NCBI RefSeq assembly: GCF_009870125.1
Contig: NC_046683.1
Coordinates: forward strand, 18,981,001-19,045,000
DNA: 64,000 nt
Source: Drosophila pseudoobscura
Lineage: Eukaryota > Arthropoda > Insecta > Diptera > Drosophilidae
Direction: 5' to 3'
A model generated the notes under the pieces. The model was not told the origin of the DNA, ran no database searches, and saw only the letters and a program-made list of their open reading frames with translations. The position numbers and the translations under genes are program-made. Position 1 is the stretch's first letter. Each line of letters begins with the position of its first letter. This document shows, in pieces, positions 38,803 to 49,862 of this stretch.

Positions 38803-40952
38803 GGTTAGGTTAGGTTCAGGCGGTAGCCTGGGGGAGTGATGAAACCCTCCCAAGCTCACTTGGACCTGTAGAAGGTCCGTTGTGGTGCCGCATGGGCGTG
38901 TGCCCCTTCCCAGTGCCTAAAAACCGTGGAGAAACAGGCTGCTGCAAATTAAGGGTAGTCCCATCTGGAGGCTTCTGTCGAGTAACTGCAGAGCACTGTG
39001 CTCTGCTGAGTCTGTACAGCTCGGCTGAGCGCTTCTTCGATCGATATGGCCATGTAAATCTTGAGATTTTACAGGAAACGGTTTGCTGCCATCTCCTATT
39101 GGCATTTTTCTCGAACAATTCGTGCGTGAGGAGCCTGCACGTAGCCAGATGCATCGCTACCTGCTTCCTCTCCGATAGGAGAGGATTCGTAGTACCCTGC
39201 CTTGCTAGCTCGTCGGCGGCGTCGTTCCCCTCGATGTCCCTGTGGCCGGGGACCCATATAAGGAAGAGATCTAACTGCTCTGCGATCTCGTGCGGAGACC
39301 TGGGGCACGGTCGCTGAGTTTGACGATATTGAGCCTAAAGCTTTAATAGCTGCTTGGCTGTCCGAGAAAACGCTCACTAAGTGCGTGTCTAGAAGTAGTT
39401 TGGAGACGATGGAAATGACCTCCTTGATGGCTACAACCTCCGCTTGGAACAAACTGCAGTGTTCCGGGAGCCTGAAGCAGTGACTGATGTTCAGCTCGCT
39501 GCAGTAGACTCCGCCTCCCACGCGGCCGTCTAACTTTGAGCCATCAGTGTAGAAGTGAACCGCATTTGCGGGTCCTGGTTTGCCCATCTCACAGTCCTCC
39601 CTAGGTGGGATTGATACCTGGAAAGGCGTCGAGAGGTGATCACTAGGGGTACAATAATCTGTCCTCTCTGGTAATTGCGGGAGTCTCGTCAGGGTCCCCG
39701 AGTGCCCAACCGCGGACGCTTTCCACAGTCTGGCTTCTCTCATTCTGAGTGCGGAAAGTGTTGCCACCTTCTTTCCCATGAGATCTATGGGGAGGAGGTC
39801 TGGCACAGTATCCAGGGCTTCCCCTGGAGTAGTGCGTAGCCCGCCAGTTATGCATAGCTCTGCCATGCGTTGAACTCTGCTGAGTTTATTGAGGCATGTC
39901 CTTTTTTCTAAGGCTGGCCACCATACCACCACTCCATAGAGCATGATCGGTCGTATGATGGCGGTGTAAAGCCACCGAACTATATAGGGGGTCATTCCCC
40001 ACTTTATTCCGATGGCTTTCCTGCAAGTATAGAGGGCCTCTGTGGCCTTCTTTACTCTATCCTTTATGCTCAATTTCCAGTCGAGCTTTCTATCGAGGAT
40101 TAGGCCAAGATACTTGGCGTTGTTGCTAAAGATTAGCGCTTCCCCACATAGTCTTGGGGCAATCAGTGCCGGAACTTTGTACTTCCTAGTGAAGAGGACC
40201 AGTTCCGTTTTAGACGGGTTGACGCCTAGACGGCATTTATCTGCCCATTTTGACATCTTCATGAGAGTGCTTGTCATGCACTCACACAACGTCTGCGGAA
40301 ATTTTCCACGCGGCAGCCACCCCCCTCTATCACCCGCAGCAGTTCGTTCACTGCCACGTTCCATAGGAGGGGGGAGAGGACTCCGCCCTGCGGGGTGCCT
40401 CTACTGACAAATCTGGTGGACGTTGACGTCCCCAGTGATGCCTCAACCGTCCTGCATTGTAGCATCTGATCGATCAGGCTCACCGTCCGGGAGTCAACCC
40501 CCAGGTCCGTCAGTGCACCCGTGATGGCGGTCGGGAGGATGTTATTAAAGGCGCCTTCTATGTCGAGGAAGGCTGTACTCCCAGGGTGTACTCCTTACCG
40601 TTGAGGGACGCTTCTATGATCGATGTGATCGTGTGTAGGGCTGTTTCGGCGGATCTTCCTTTCCGATAGGCATGCTGGGAGTCTGAGATTAGACTAGGCG
40701 GAATATTTACCGTGAGATGCATCCCCAAAAGCCGTTCCATCGTCTTCAGAAGGAAGGACGATAGACTTATGGGTCTGAAATCTTTGGGGTCAGTGTGCGA
40801 TGGCTTGCGTGCCTTGGGGGTGAAGACGACTTTGGTATGAAGACAGGTTTCCGGGATATATCCATGGGAGAAGATTCCCTCGTATATCCTTTTGAGCCAA
40901 TTAGTGGCTTTTTGTCCAGCGTGAATCAGTTGGGCAGGGATGATGCCCAACA
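38803..40952 (-). mobile_element. LOA-type LINE copy, 5'-truncated, with 12-bp TSD
   Basis: GGGAGTTCGCTA occurs at 38791-38802 and 40953-40964. The 3' end is AGGTTAGGTTAGGTTCAGGC on plus, i.e. CCTAACC units on the element strand. The 5' truncation falls just before IIPAQLIHAG of the RT. A target duplication shows this copy arrived by its own retrotransposition event, independent of the left tandem cluster. Confidence 0.92.
39096..40950 (-). pseudogene. RT and RNase H of the minus-strand LINE copy
   Basis: RT N-terminal motifs at 40950-40558 (RPISLSSFLLKTMERLLGMH, QHAYRKGRSAETAL), then RGTPQGGVLSPLLWN near 40400, then the frame shifts at GGGCRV because the YADD segment is absent. The open 39096-40364 frame resumes GKFPQTLCECM and covers the thumb (NPSKTELVLF, RKLDWKLSIKDRVKKA), connection and RNase H (HFYTDGSKLDG, FQAEVVAIKE, FSDSQAAI). 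Trp is intact in KLDWKLS, unlike the left cluster. Downstream of RNase H the frame is scrambled. It is the best-preserved thumb-RNase H copy in the window. Confidence 0.9.
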
Positions 40953-41085
40953 GGGAGTTCGCTAACATAATGGCCTCTCGAAAATGTGTGGGAAGTGTTA
41001 CCATCTTAAATATACTGTAATATACCGATATACCGTAGGTAGACCGTCGGCTCATTTTGGACCTCATAAAATACGCTTGAAGTTT

Positions 41086-41475
41086 TAGAGGGAGATGGCC
41101 CAACTCAATATGTCAAGGCTCTTGGAATACGCTGGGACCCGGTTGTAGACGAGCTTTCCTTCAAGTTGACCATTCCTGAGCCACAAGTGCTCTGACAAAA
41201 CGGATTTTGCTGTCTGAGCTTGCCAAGATCTACGATCCCCTGGGGTTGCTTGCCCCCAGCTATATTGCTTGCAGCTATGCGCACGATGGGAACAGTTTGT
41301 AGCTGAAGTTCATTTACTGGAAAGCTGTCGCATACCTCGATACCTATCCTCGCCACTTCATGCAACGGAGCTGCATGAATTCGCAGATATTTTACAGTCA
41401 GGACAAGGAGATTTCTAATTTTCTGCGTCGCATTTTGCAGGTATTTGCGAGACCGCCGTACGATCTATCAAACTC
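41086..41475 (+). pseudogene. BEL/Pao pol fragment (RT-RNase H junction)
   Basis: The plus strand reads TQYVKALGIRWDPVVDELSF and later, after a frameshift and stops, LSELAKIYDPLGLLAPSYIA. The KALGIRWDP and KIYDPLGLLAP motifs are diagnostic of BEL/Pao elements between RT and RNase H. The rest of pol is deleted up to the integrase end at 41492. Confidence 0.75.
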
Positions 41476-41491
41476 CACCGTCGCCGAGTAA

Positions 41492-41890
41492 TTGGTAGCT
41501 TTGACTTTCGAGGAATATTCAACAATTTTAACCAAGATTGAAGATTTAATCACCTCTCGCCTGCTGTGCTCGCCCAGCGATCACAGCTTGGATCCCCTTT
41601 CCACCACTCATTTTCTTACAGGTCAACCTCGCATGTCGGTGCCGTCCTTGCTAGACGTCAACATTAACAGACTGCAGCGTTGGAGACAACTGCAAGCCAA
41701 GGTTCAGGGATTCTGGAAACGTTGGACTCTGGAATACCTTGCGTCCTTGCAACCTCGCAAATGGCTGCTTGGGCGAATCACCGAAGTTCATCCTGGCCAA
41801 GACGAGAGGGTTCGAGTGGTCACCGTTTCCAAACTTGCTGTGCCTTGTTGCCTTGTTCTGAACAGCCGTTCAGGGGGTCTGGTATGTTGA
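41492..41890 (+). pseudogene. BEL/Pao integrase C-terminal fragment
   Basis: LTFEEYSTILTKIEDLITSR, then HFLTGQPRMSVPSLLD, NRLQRWRQLQAKVQGFWKRW and LLGRITEVHPGQDERVRVVT match the end of BEL/Pao integrases. It stops at 41890, overlapping a TGTTGAGAAATTT start of the likely 3' LTR at 41885. Confidence 0.82.
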
Positions 41891-42350
41891 GAAATTTGCC
41901 GCGTAGTTTTAGTTCAATGTTCGTGTATATTTCAAGTGCCCTATTCATATGCACATGATTGTATTGCACCGCTTAAGTAACTACTTTTACGCGCATAGCT
42001 TTGTTGTTATTGCTTGTGTCCAAAACATAGCTGTAATGCACTCAGACGTATAGCTAAAGCCCGCAACTGCACACGCATACATCTATGTGTACCGTTTTGC
42101 ATCAGACCGTCGCAACGCATCATCTTTCAATTCCCTTTTGGCTCGACTTCTTTTGTGGAGTGGAAGTTAGTAGAAATTTCTAGATGAAATCAACCGCACG
42201 CATAGTTTGTATCATCGACACCCCCGCTCTTCATATACATATATACATATGTACATGTAAAATACTTTGTAATATATCAACCAATATTAAATAACCAATA
42301 TATGTAAATAAATAAGCTCAATATTCAAAAGATTATGCAGTCCACTAAGT
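41885..42350 (+). repeat. Probable 3' LTR of the BEL/Pao remnant
   Basis: Begins TGTTGAGAAATTTGCCGCGT immediately after the integrase end, as BEL LTRs do. It is A/T-rich near the end with AAATAAATAAGC (about 42304). The exact 3' boundary is not visible because no second LTR is present. Confidence 0.5.
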
Positions 42351-42354
42351 CATA

Positions 42355-42462
42355 ACCGCGTCCATTACATTTTTCAAATTGCACGACATTGATGGTCTCG
42401 TCCCCATTAAATTCCGTAATTTGTTTATCTAATAAAAGAAATAATGTTAACTTGCTGCCATA
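42355..42462 (-). pseudogene. DUF4806-like exon fragment
   Basis: Minus strand from TTTATTAG|ATAAACAAATTACGGAA encodes IRNLMGTRPSMSCNLKNVMD, close to the exon at 44146 (IRNLMGTSTSVACSLKNVLD) including the intron acceptor and the neighbouring CTATGACAGC intron sequence. It is cut at 42470 by repeat R. Confidence 0.55.
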
Positions 42463-42471
42463 GAAGGATTT

Positions 42472-42862
42472 CAGTTCTAGCGGCCAGCAATACTAGAACA
42501 AACACACGCAAAGTACGTGAGAATGCGTGTGCACCCATACACTCAAACATGCTGGAGGCAAAACAGAACCAGACCTGAGAGAGTTAAAAAAAATTTAAAA
42601 AAGCATACAATCACATATTTTTCTCGAAACATATTGTGTGTGTACTAACACATGCAAAGATGTTCTCTCTGCGTTTGGCTCATGATGACGCATCAGTACC
42701 CGAACGCCAGAGCCGAAGTCTTTATTGACGCTAGTAAATAAGTCGAATGCGCAGTCGCAGCGACGCAGCAGAATGGCTACTGCGACTCTGCAGCCTATAA
42801 AAGACGTGCGCTTAGTTCATTTTGCGACTTTTTTCTCAAATTTTTCCAACCTTCGGGTCCGA
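42472..42862 (+). repeat. Dispersed promoter-bearing repeat R, copy 3
   Basis: The longest copy: TTTCAGTTCTAGCGGCCAGC, GTACGTGAGAATGCGTGTGC, ACTAACACATGCAAAGATGT, TGACGCATCA (42686-42695), CGCAGTCGCAGCGACGCAGC, TATAAAAG (42796-42803) and AACCTTCGGGTCC. Downstream it shares the GCGCCTTGGACACCGTGTCG block with copy 2. Confidence 0.82.
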
Positions 42863-43800
42863 AAAGTCCATCCTCACCAGTTTTCTGGAGGCATCTGCTT
42901 AAAAATCCCGTTGAAGCGCTCCTTGCGTTGCGCATGCGCGCCTTGGACACCGTGTCGCACTTCATATTTGTCAGTTTATTAAGCCTGTACTGGTACTCAT
43001 GCGAGTTGCGGTGGAATGCCTCCTAAAATCTCATCTAGAGCCCACCATTTTTTTCGAGAACCTACGTGCGACTCGTCTGTGATTGGAACCTGTTGAACAC
43101 ACGTATTCGCAAATATATGTATTTATGTATAAGGATAACTAACCACACGAATATACAAATAATGGAATGCAGTAGCTGTCACGTTGCTTGCACTCCAAAT
43201 AGGCAAAGCAGGCCTTTACCATCGGTATTTGATCGGTGGTGGTGTACACAATGATCGGAGAATCGACCTCTGGAATTCCATCAATGAATTTTTTATACAG
43301 TTTCCCCATTCTCGTGCTCAAGGCATTCGGGGGCAAGGGCAACTTATGGGTATCCAGCGGATCGCATTTTTCCACGGGCCAAATTTCGCCGCATTTGGCG
43401 ATCGCACGACCTCTTGGATATTTGGACCACTACCATCAAAATCGAGCTTTGAAAGCAACTCATCATGATCATTAGGATGCTCAACTTTCAAATTATTTGA
43501 CTCGTCAAAAACACCCTCACTGCACGCTTGGACAGCGGTTCTTTCTTCAAAATCAGCTTCACAATTCCCAAAGTCGGACGAATGAACTATTTTTATATTT
43601 AAAATTCTTGCGAAATTTATGCACATAATAAGAGATGATTTTTACCTAAGAATCATGCATTTTATAGGTGATGATTTTTACCTAAATATCATGCACTTAA
43701 TAAGTGATGATTTTTCACGAAAAATCATGCATTTAATATAAAAAGTAATACACTGTAATTGTTTATTTTTCCAATTATTTTTATTTATTATTATTCGTTA
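42863..43800 (-). other. Unidentified coding remnants
   Basis: Two minus-strand frames look protein-like but are not recognised. One at 43318-43626 is acidic (NCEADFEERTAVQACSEGVF, EHPNDHDELLSKLDFDG). The next, at 43139-43375 in another frame, has EKCDPLDTHKLPLPPNALS and YKKFIDGIPEVDSPIIVYTT followed by a GT. They lie on the same strand just downstream (in sense) of the DUF4806-like exons, so might be a second copy's N-terminal part. Repeated ATCATGCATTTTATA blocks fill 43640-43740. Confidence 0.35.
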
Positions 43801-44420
43801 TTGTCTAGTTTGAATTTGTTTTCCCTTGATGTCTTTTGAAAATGACTATTCTTGATGTTGTGAATAGCCTTCCGAATTATTTTGTCTGCTGGCTCGTCGG
43901 GTATTTTCATCTTCACCGCCGCTGAAATAATATGAATAAATTAATTAATTAGTTACTATGTTTTTTTTTAAGTTCTTTTTAGACCTACATTCCAGGACAT
44001 TGTAAAATTCTTTACAATTTTTTAGCGAGCTCTTCCCCGAAGTACCGTCTAAGTTGTATTCCAAAATGAGCTTCGCGTCCAGCACATTTTTTAAGCTGCA
44101 TGCCACCGATGTGCTCGTCCCCATTAAGTTCCGTAATTTGTTGATCTAATAAAAGAAAATAATGAACAAAAATAACAACTAGCTGTCATAGAAGGATAGG
44201 CTACCACTCACATAAAAATCGGTCAGCTCTGGAGCTATAATAGAGTTTAAATGCTCCAACTCCATCGTCGACTCTATCGGAAATTTTATGAAATTTTGTA
44301 CGTCTGGCTCTTTTTTAATCTGAAGCTTCAGCAGAGCCACCACCTCCGCCAATGTTTCAGACAGAACACCAACTTTCTTCTCCAGAACAGAAAACGAAGC
44401 ATCAACTTTCTTTTCATGAC
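43797..44420 (-). pseudogene. DUF4806-like gene remnant with three exons
   Basis: Minus-strand order: an exon with LEKKVGVLSETLAEVVALLK, QIKKEPDVQNFIKFPIES and HLNSIIAPELTDFY ending in GTGAGT (44209); an exon after TTTATTAG with QQIRNLMGTSTSVACSLKNV, EYNLDGTSGKSSLKNCKEF; and a last exon after TTATTTCAG with KIPDEPADKIIRKAIHNIKN and a basic tail. The I-R-N-L...YNLDGTxGKxSLKN pattern fits insect DUF4806 proteins. Introns retain GT/AG, so this is a DNA copy. The upstream exons are missing. Confidence 0.58.
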
Positions 44421-44689
44421 TAGAAATTGGACCAGGATATTTGGACTAGTGCTCCAAAAAAAATCCATATTTCGAAAAATTGATAAGTACGATATTTTGA
44501 GAACCATTTACATATTAGTTTTCGTTTAAGACTATATAAACAACCCACTTTTTAGAGATTACACAAAAATTATACTTCATTTCGGTCTTTAAAACTTAAA
44601 ACTAAAAAATAATAACAGTTTTCGAACGAGTTAGTTAGCCTAAAATTAAATTAAAAAACAATTGCCTCCATGGCAGTTTGGTTGAGATC

Positions 44690-45230
44690 CTTCAACGACT
44701 AATATGTTAAACTAAAACAAAATCCATTTGTTATTGTTGAGAAAAGTAAGCCTATTCAAAGTTTCTGGCTTTAAGGAAGCTCGTCTTGAATTAGCAATCA
44801 ATCCAGCTTTGCTAAACGTACGCTCGCTTTCAGTAGACGTTGTGGGAATACATACATTTTTTTTCGCCAGCGTTTGAAGTGCCACGTCGTTGTTAGCGTT
44901 CTGAAAACCGTATATTCATTAATATAACATAATTAATTTAATTTAAATATTAAATAAATATTTTTTCTGCATAAAAGGCAGAATGCTACCAGAGGTAGTG
45001 GGTAGTTCACTCTCTTGCAGCGATGGATGCATGCGGGTGAGGTGATTTTGCAAATTTGTGGTGTTTCCACTGGTTTTGCAAACTTTGCCACATTTTCTGC
45101 ATACCGCATTACCGCCATCGTTTGAATTGTCGAAAAACATCCACACCTTCGACTTTTTTGGGGTTCCCACGTTCTTGTTCTCCTCATTGGAGTCACTGCC
45201 GTGCCTAAAACACACTCAAGCTCTAATTGC
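44690..45230 (-). mobile_element. Internally deleted hAT element (BED finger joined to dimerisation domain)
   Basis: The right part (44943-45215) encodes a BED finger (KVWMFFDN...CRKCGKVCKTSG...NLQNHLTRMHP). After a roughly 40-bp A/T stretch, the left part encodes a hAT C-terminus: NVCIPTTSTESERTFSKAGL and SRRASLKPETLNRLTFLNNN. The whole catalytic middle is absent. Such two-ended derivatives are typical non-autonomous hAT elements. Confidence 0.75.
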
Positions 45231-45589
45231 ATGTCTTTCAATTACGATATGTCAATTATACTTACGTTTTTTGACTACAAATTTATCGATTCTTGCTTTT
45301 CAACAAAATCAAATCAACAGAATCATATTATTAAAATTTGATAAATGTACCCATCCAACGCAAACGCAAAGTATGCTCACTTTTTCGATACATCGATACT
45401 AAGAAAAAAAAACATCGATATTTTATCTGAAAACTATAAAACGCTGCAGCGCACTAAAATGCGAAGCTCTTAATTACAAATTTCGGGCCACACAAATGAA
45501 AATAATTCGCGAAAACTTTTCAAAGCTATCGCCTGCACCTTCCACTTTGGTGTCGGAAGAAATGTCTGTAAATATATAGTTATTATTAG
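45231..45589. other. A/T-rich flank, nothing recognised
   Basis: Contains ATACATCGATAC and ACATCGATATT motifs but no supported ORF or terminal repeat. Confidence 0.45.
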
Positions 45590-45888
45590 TTGGTATGAAG
45601 CATCGCGGGAGTGTTTAGGTGGTTTTAAAGTCCCCGAGAGTCGAGGTGCTTTTAGCATAGGCCAGCAGTTCCTGTGGCGTCCTCTTGGAGGCATCTTCCT
45701 CCTTCCTATCTCCTCCTTGCTCTTGAGAGAGCCGGACAGTTGCAGATGAGATGTTCCAGGGTTTCGATAGGCCCAGGTTCATCGCATTTCCTACGACTGC
45801 ACACTGGGCGGAATTCCCAAATATGTGGCATAAAGTCGAATAAAGCAGATATCGAGCTGAAACTTGGTGTATTTAATAAATATAGCAC
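45590..45888 (-). pseudogene. LINE ORF2 C-terminal zinc-knuckle fragment
   Basis: The minus strand reads PVCSRRKCDEPGPIETLEHL then ICNCPALSRARRR, the C-x-C-D-E...E-T-x-E-H-L-x-x-x-C-P-A-L motif at the C-terminus of I/LOA/R1-type LINE ORF2 proteins. A shifted frame downstream gives ELLAYAKSTSTLGDFKTT. No RT is attached. Confidence 0.65.
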
Positions 45889-45899
45889 TCTAAATATTT

Positions 45900-46163
45900 G
45901 AACAAAATTTTAAGTTCATCTGACCATGCCTACCGCAATAGCCCATATTTGGCAACAAGGCTTATACGTGATCACAAAGGAAAGTCGTGAAAGCTATAAA
46001 AAAGTACTACAATTTTAAGGGAATTTATTATTCTGTTGTAATTTTGATGTAACAGTGGTAAATATAAAAATATAAAACATATTTTTTGATAAACAATTCT
46101 TATTATGATCAAATTCTTATTCTACTATTTAACTATTTCTAAGAATTGATATTAAATTATCAT
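45900..46163. other. A/T-rich flank
   Basis: No supported gene; 3' flank of the transposase pseudogene that ends at 46164. Confidence 0.4.
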
Positions 46164-48285
46164 TTAGTTGTTTTGTACAGATAATTCAAACGAATATGGA
46201 TTTATATCCTCTAATTCCGACTCATTCGAGTCATAATCGAAACTGTAGTCATTAGCTAAAGGCTGAATATTTTTTGGAAAATTACAATGGGGTGTTTCTA
46301 AAAGCTCAATGACATCTCGCGGAAGGGTTTTTTTTTATGTCGAGCTGCCCTCTTCTTAATGGATATACTTGAGATGAGGGGATCTGAAGAGTCCATAGAT
46401 CTTTGGAATACATCCATCATATTGTTCACCGGCGAATTGTGTCGAGCGTGCATTAGCCGGTCACGCTTGTAAAATTTATTTTTTACTTCAGACGCATTTT
46501 CTCCAAGACATCCACCGGCATCACAGATGCAGTTATTATTTGTGATCAATGAACAAAAAAGTTTTATGGAAAGTTGGTGACATAGGATACCAAGAGTAAT
46601 GCAACATGTATGATCTAATGGTTTTATCTGAGAAATTTTGAAGTTTTAAAGCGTCGATTGCAAATTCGCAGTTAATAGCTATTAAAATAGTATGCAGACT
46701 CTCAAGTAACTCCAAATCGAGTTCTAAAATTGATGCGAATAATTTCGTATTTGAAAAAGCTTTTCTCGCAGTGTTGCCATCGTTCGAGTTTCCGCTTCCA
46801 TTCTGTTTTGGCTTATCCACATGCAATCCCATTTCTTGCCACAATCTTCTTTGTATATGTTTTTTTTTTGGCAATCATCTCCAATTTGTCATTTTCGTTT
46901 CTTACTTTCCATTTTTTAAACCCCATTCTATATGATATTTTAAGCAGCAATTCAAAAATGCGTATCCAAGCATGAAGTGGACTTATCCCATAATTATTCC
47001 ATAAAGGAATTTGTATCATAAGTTTCCATAAATTGTTTTGGGCCTGCACCACATATTGAACACAATTGGCAAGATTTTGTACTTAACGGGTACGTTAACG
47101 TTTAAAACTTTCCCATCTATAAGAGTCATGTGAAGGTCGTATGAGACAGTGATCTTCTTTTCATTTGAAATTGTTACTACTCAAGGAGTCAAGTTTTTTA
47201 TTCGTGTGTCCAAATCGTTTTTTTCTGCAAGAATATGATCTTTTGTTTCTTTGGCGAATTCCATTTTGAGTGGTCGGCAAAATCTTACAGACTGCGGAGT
47301 TCTATTATTCCAAAAAATTGTTCCTGCTTCATCGATAAGCTTCAGAAGTATAAGGGTAGTAACAAACAAAGATGAATCAAAAGTAGGAAGGAAGGAAGGA
47401 ACCGGACCTTCGTTTCAAATCTTTTTTTATACATACTTTGCCCAATTGATCCATCGTATCCGTAACTCGCAATTAATGTAATACTAGAAACGTTTTCAAA
47501 GTTAGCGAATAACTCTTCCTGTAACAATATTATGCGATTGGCAGTGTGGTTTAACAAATGTTGCAAGGCAACTTTTGCCATAGTTTCTGTAGCAGTTATT
47601 CCCGCAGGTCTCAATTGCAATTTGGCTTCCTGGACATTTTGGTAGCTTGGGTATATGTCACAATTATGCTGTTTGCTTATTTGACGAATTTCATTATATA
47701 ACCGTTTGCTTAAAGAATTTTCCAGCAAGAATTCCAAAGCATCATTTGTTGTTAAAGGTATTGGTTCTACAATATCGAGCTTTCTTTTAGCTTCAGTAGC
47801 TTCGCTTTCAGAAGTGCTAACATTTTTAAGTAAAAATGCAGTATCATTTGCATATGATTTCCTGGCTGACATTGTTGCTGCATGAATTAAAAGACTGGTA
47901 TCGTTTTTATTATTGATTGCTACATCGGCAGCTAGTTTTAATTTTAGACGGGGCCCTGCTTCATCATAAGTTAGCCTTGGTCTACCCAATTGAAGACTGT
48001 GCGTCTCTTCTTTATTTTCCAAAACAATTTTTAAGCGCATTGATAGCCACTGTGAATGTTTTTTTCTAAATGTGCGCATATTTCGCTTGCACTTTTGCAG
48101 ATTCGAAGAAATATAAATTGCAAGGCTTTTAACTTTCTTGTTAATTTCACTAATGTTTTCATTGGTTAGTGAACATTCCGTCAATTGGCCAACTATCTAG
48201 TTTGCAAGGGCGGTAGAGTTGCGGCCGTTGTCGATCCATACGTCCAGCAGCGTTGCATGACAGAACTCAAGCTGATCTAAAAGTT
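46164..48285 (-). pseudogene. RAG1/Transib-like transposase, broken by frameshifts
   Basis: Pieces on the minus strand, in order: ATLLDVWIDNGRNSTALAN (about 48240); 48184-47342 with ASYGYDGSIGQSMYKKRF (candidate first Asp); ILWNNRTPQSVRFCRPLK-type segment near 47300; ISPLHAWIRIFELLLKISYR near 46980; GSGNSNDGNTARKAFSN near 46800; YPMSPTFHKTF near 46580; and LGENASEVKNKFYKRDRLMH (candidate Glu region) near 46490; end SFDYDSNESELEDINPYSF. The E-N-x-S-E-x-x-N-K-x-x-x-x-x-R-x-x-x-A-R layout parallels the catalytic Glu region of RAG1 and Transib. At least four frameshifts. Family placement is inference by motif memory. Confidence 0.5.
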
Positions 48286-48780
48286 CAAAGTACCGCAAGA
48301 GCCGCAAAAAGCCGCAAACCGGATTATTACTTATTTTTAATACACACTTTATACTTTATTTTAACATACATTACATAACGTACAACCACGCAGAAAGTTA
48401 GTTTTTACTCCACACAAGACGAACACATTGGTTTGGTTTTCTTTTTTTTTTGACAATACAAAACAATTAACATATACGTATAACATATAACATATTTTAA
48501 CACAAAATGTTTTTTTGTTATTCAATCTACATACCCGGGCCTTTAAAATCCATATTTCACAATATTTTATTTTTGCAATCTGTGAATTTGCCAAGCGCTC
48601 AAAGTGAATAAAAATTTCCCGCCAATTTTCTCGCAGGAATCAGCTGACTAATCAACTGACTTTGAAGTTTGATCAGAATGACAGGGTTGCATTTTTAGCA
48701 ACAAAATTGATTGATTTGTAATATATAGGGATTCTACTTTCAATTTATTGAAATATAATTAATATTTGCTTCGACAAAAT
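48286..48780. other. Unassigned A/T-rich segment
   Basis: Between the transposase remnant and the LINE 3' region. CCGCAAGAGCCGCAAAAAGC near 48293 is a short internal repeat. No gene or terminal repeat is recognised. Confidence 0.4.
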
Positions 48781-49206
48781 TTTCGACTTTATGCCACTTA
48801 TTTGGGACTGTCTCTGTTGGTCTCTGCTGCATGTGCAGCAGCCAGGCAATGATCTTTTAGTATTCCTACTAACAATCCTTTCGTGGAAGGTGCAGTAGGC
48901 AGTGGCTAAGTTTATCATTGCGTTCCTTGCACATTAATTTCGAGGTTCTGCAGGTGGTGGTACTCCTCCACCTGCTATCGGTTTGTGATCTAGCCTGCTT
49001 CTCTAGATCGCTTTGCAGCGTTCTAAGGGAGACAGGCACGTTCTCAGTTCTCGTGTTAATTGCTCGTATTTACAACTTATTTTATACTTAAAGCAAACTA
49101 TATTATAAGTTAGGCTATGCAAGCCCAACATGTGTGGTACGGCCGTGTAGCAATGATTCACACATGTGCAGGCTTCGGTTAGTCTAACTGGACTCTTGTC
49201 TGGCGC

Positions 49207-49862
49207 TCAACAGCGCGCAGTTTCCTCATAATGGTCGAAGTTGGCGAAGTTGCTCGTCGCCTCCCAGTCTTCCGGGGACAGTAGAATGCATGGCACCAAG
49301 TTCTGCTTGGCTACGGCCCCACCCAGCGCTTCTTCTAGCCGCTGGCGCGGCGCTGCGAACCTGCCACACGAAAATATTACATGTTCGGCGTAACGCCACG
49401 TAGTGCCCGCACCAAGAGCATTCTGCGGAGTCCGCATGCCCGAAGCAATTAAGGTAGGAGCTAAGACAGGTAAAAGTTGACCTGCCTGTGCTTCCTGTTT
49501 ACCCACGCGTCGATGGACGGGATAAGCTGATGGGTCCAACGCCCCTTAGTGGTCGTGTCCCAGCGCTGTTGCCACCTTCTGAGGCTCTCCTGTTTGCACG
49601 CCATGCGTACCTGCCTTTTCCCAGCCACGTCCATTCCTCTGCTTTCCTGGTAGTAGATGGACCGTTCCTCCGCCAGGCTGCCAGACCCCGTGCGTAGCTC
49701 GCTGTTTGAAGGGCCTTTGCCCACATTGGCGCCGCATATAGCATCACCGATCTCGTGACACTCGCTAGCAGCTGTCGCCGCCATTGCTTTGGTCCTCGTC
49801 GACCGCGGACGCCTGCATGAATCTGATTGCCGCTTGGCTGTCGACGAATAATTTGGCCGCAT
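49207..49862 (-). pseudogene. LINE ORF2 C-terminus (second lineage)
   Basis: Two overlapping broken frames. One ends HVIFSCGRFAAPRQRLEEAL and NLVPCILLSPEDWEATSNFA, with a stop at 49207, as in the C-terminal part of RNase H-bearing LINEs in which a C-x-x-x-x-F-x-x-x-R-x-x-L motif ends the zinc knuckle. The other frame (49461-49862) covers the segment right after RNase H. Confidence 0.6.
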
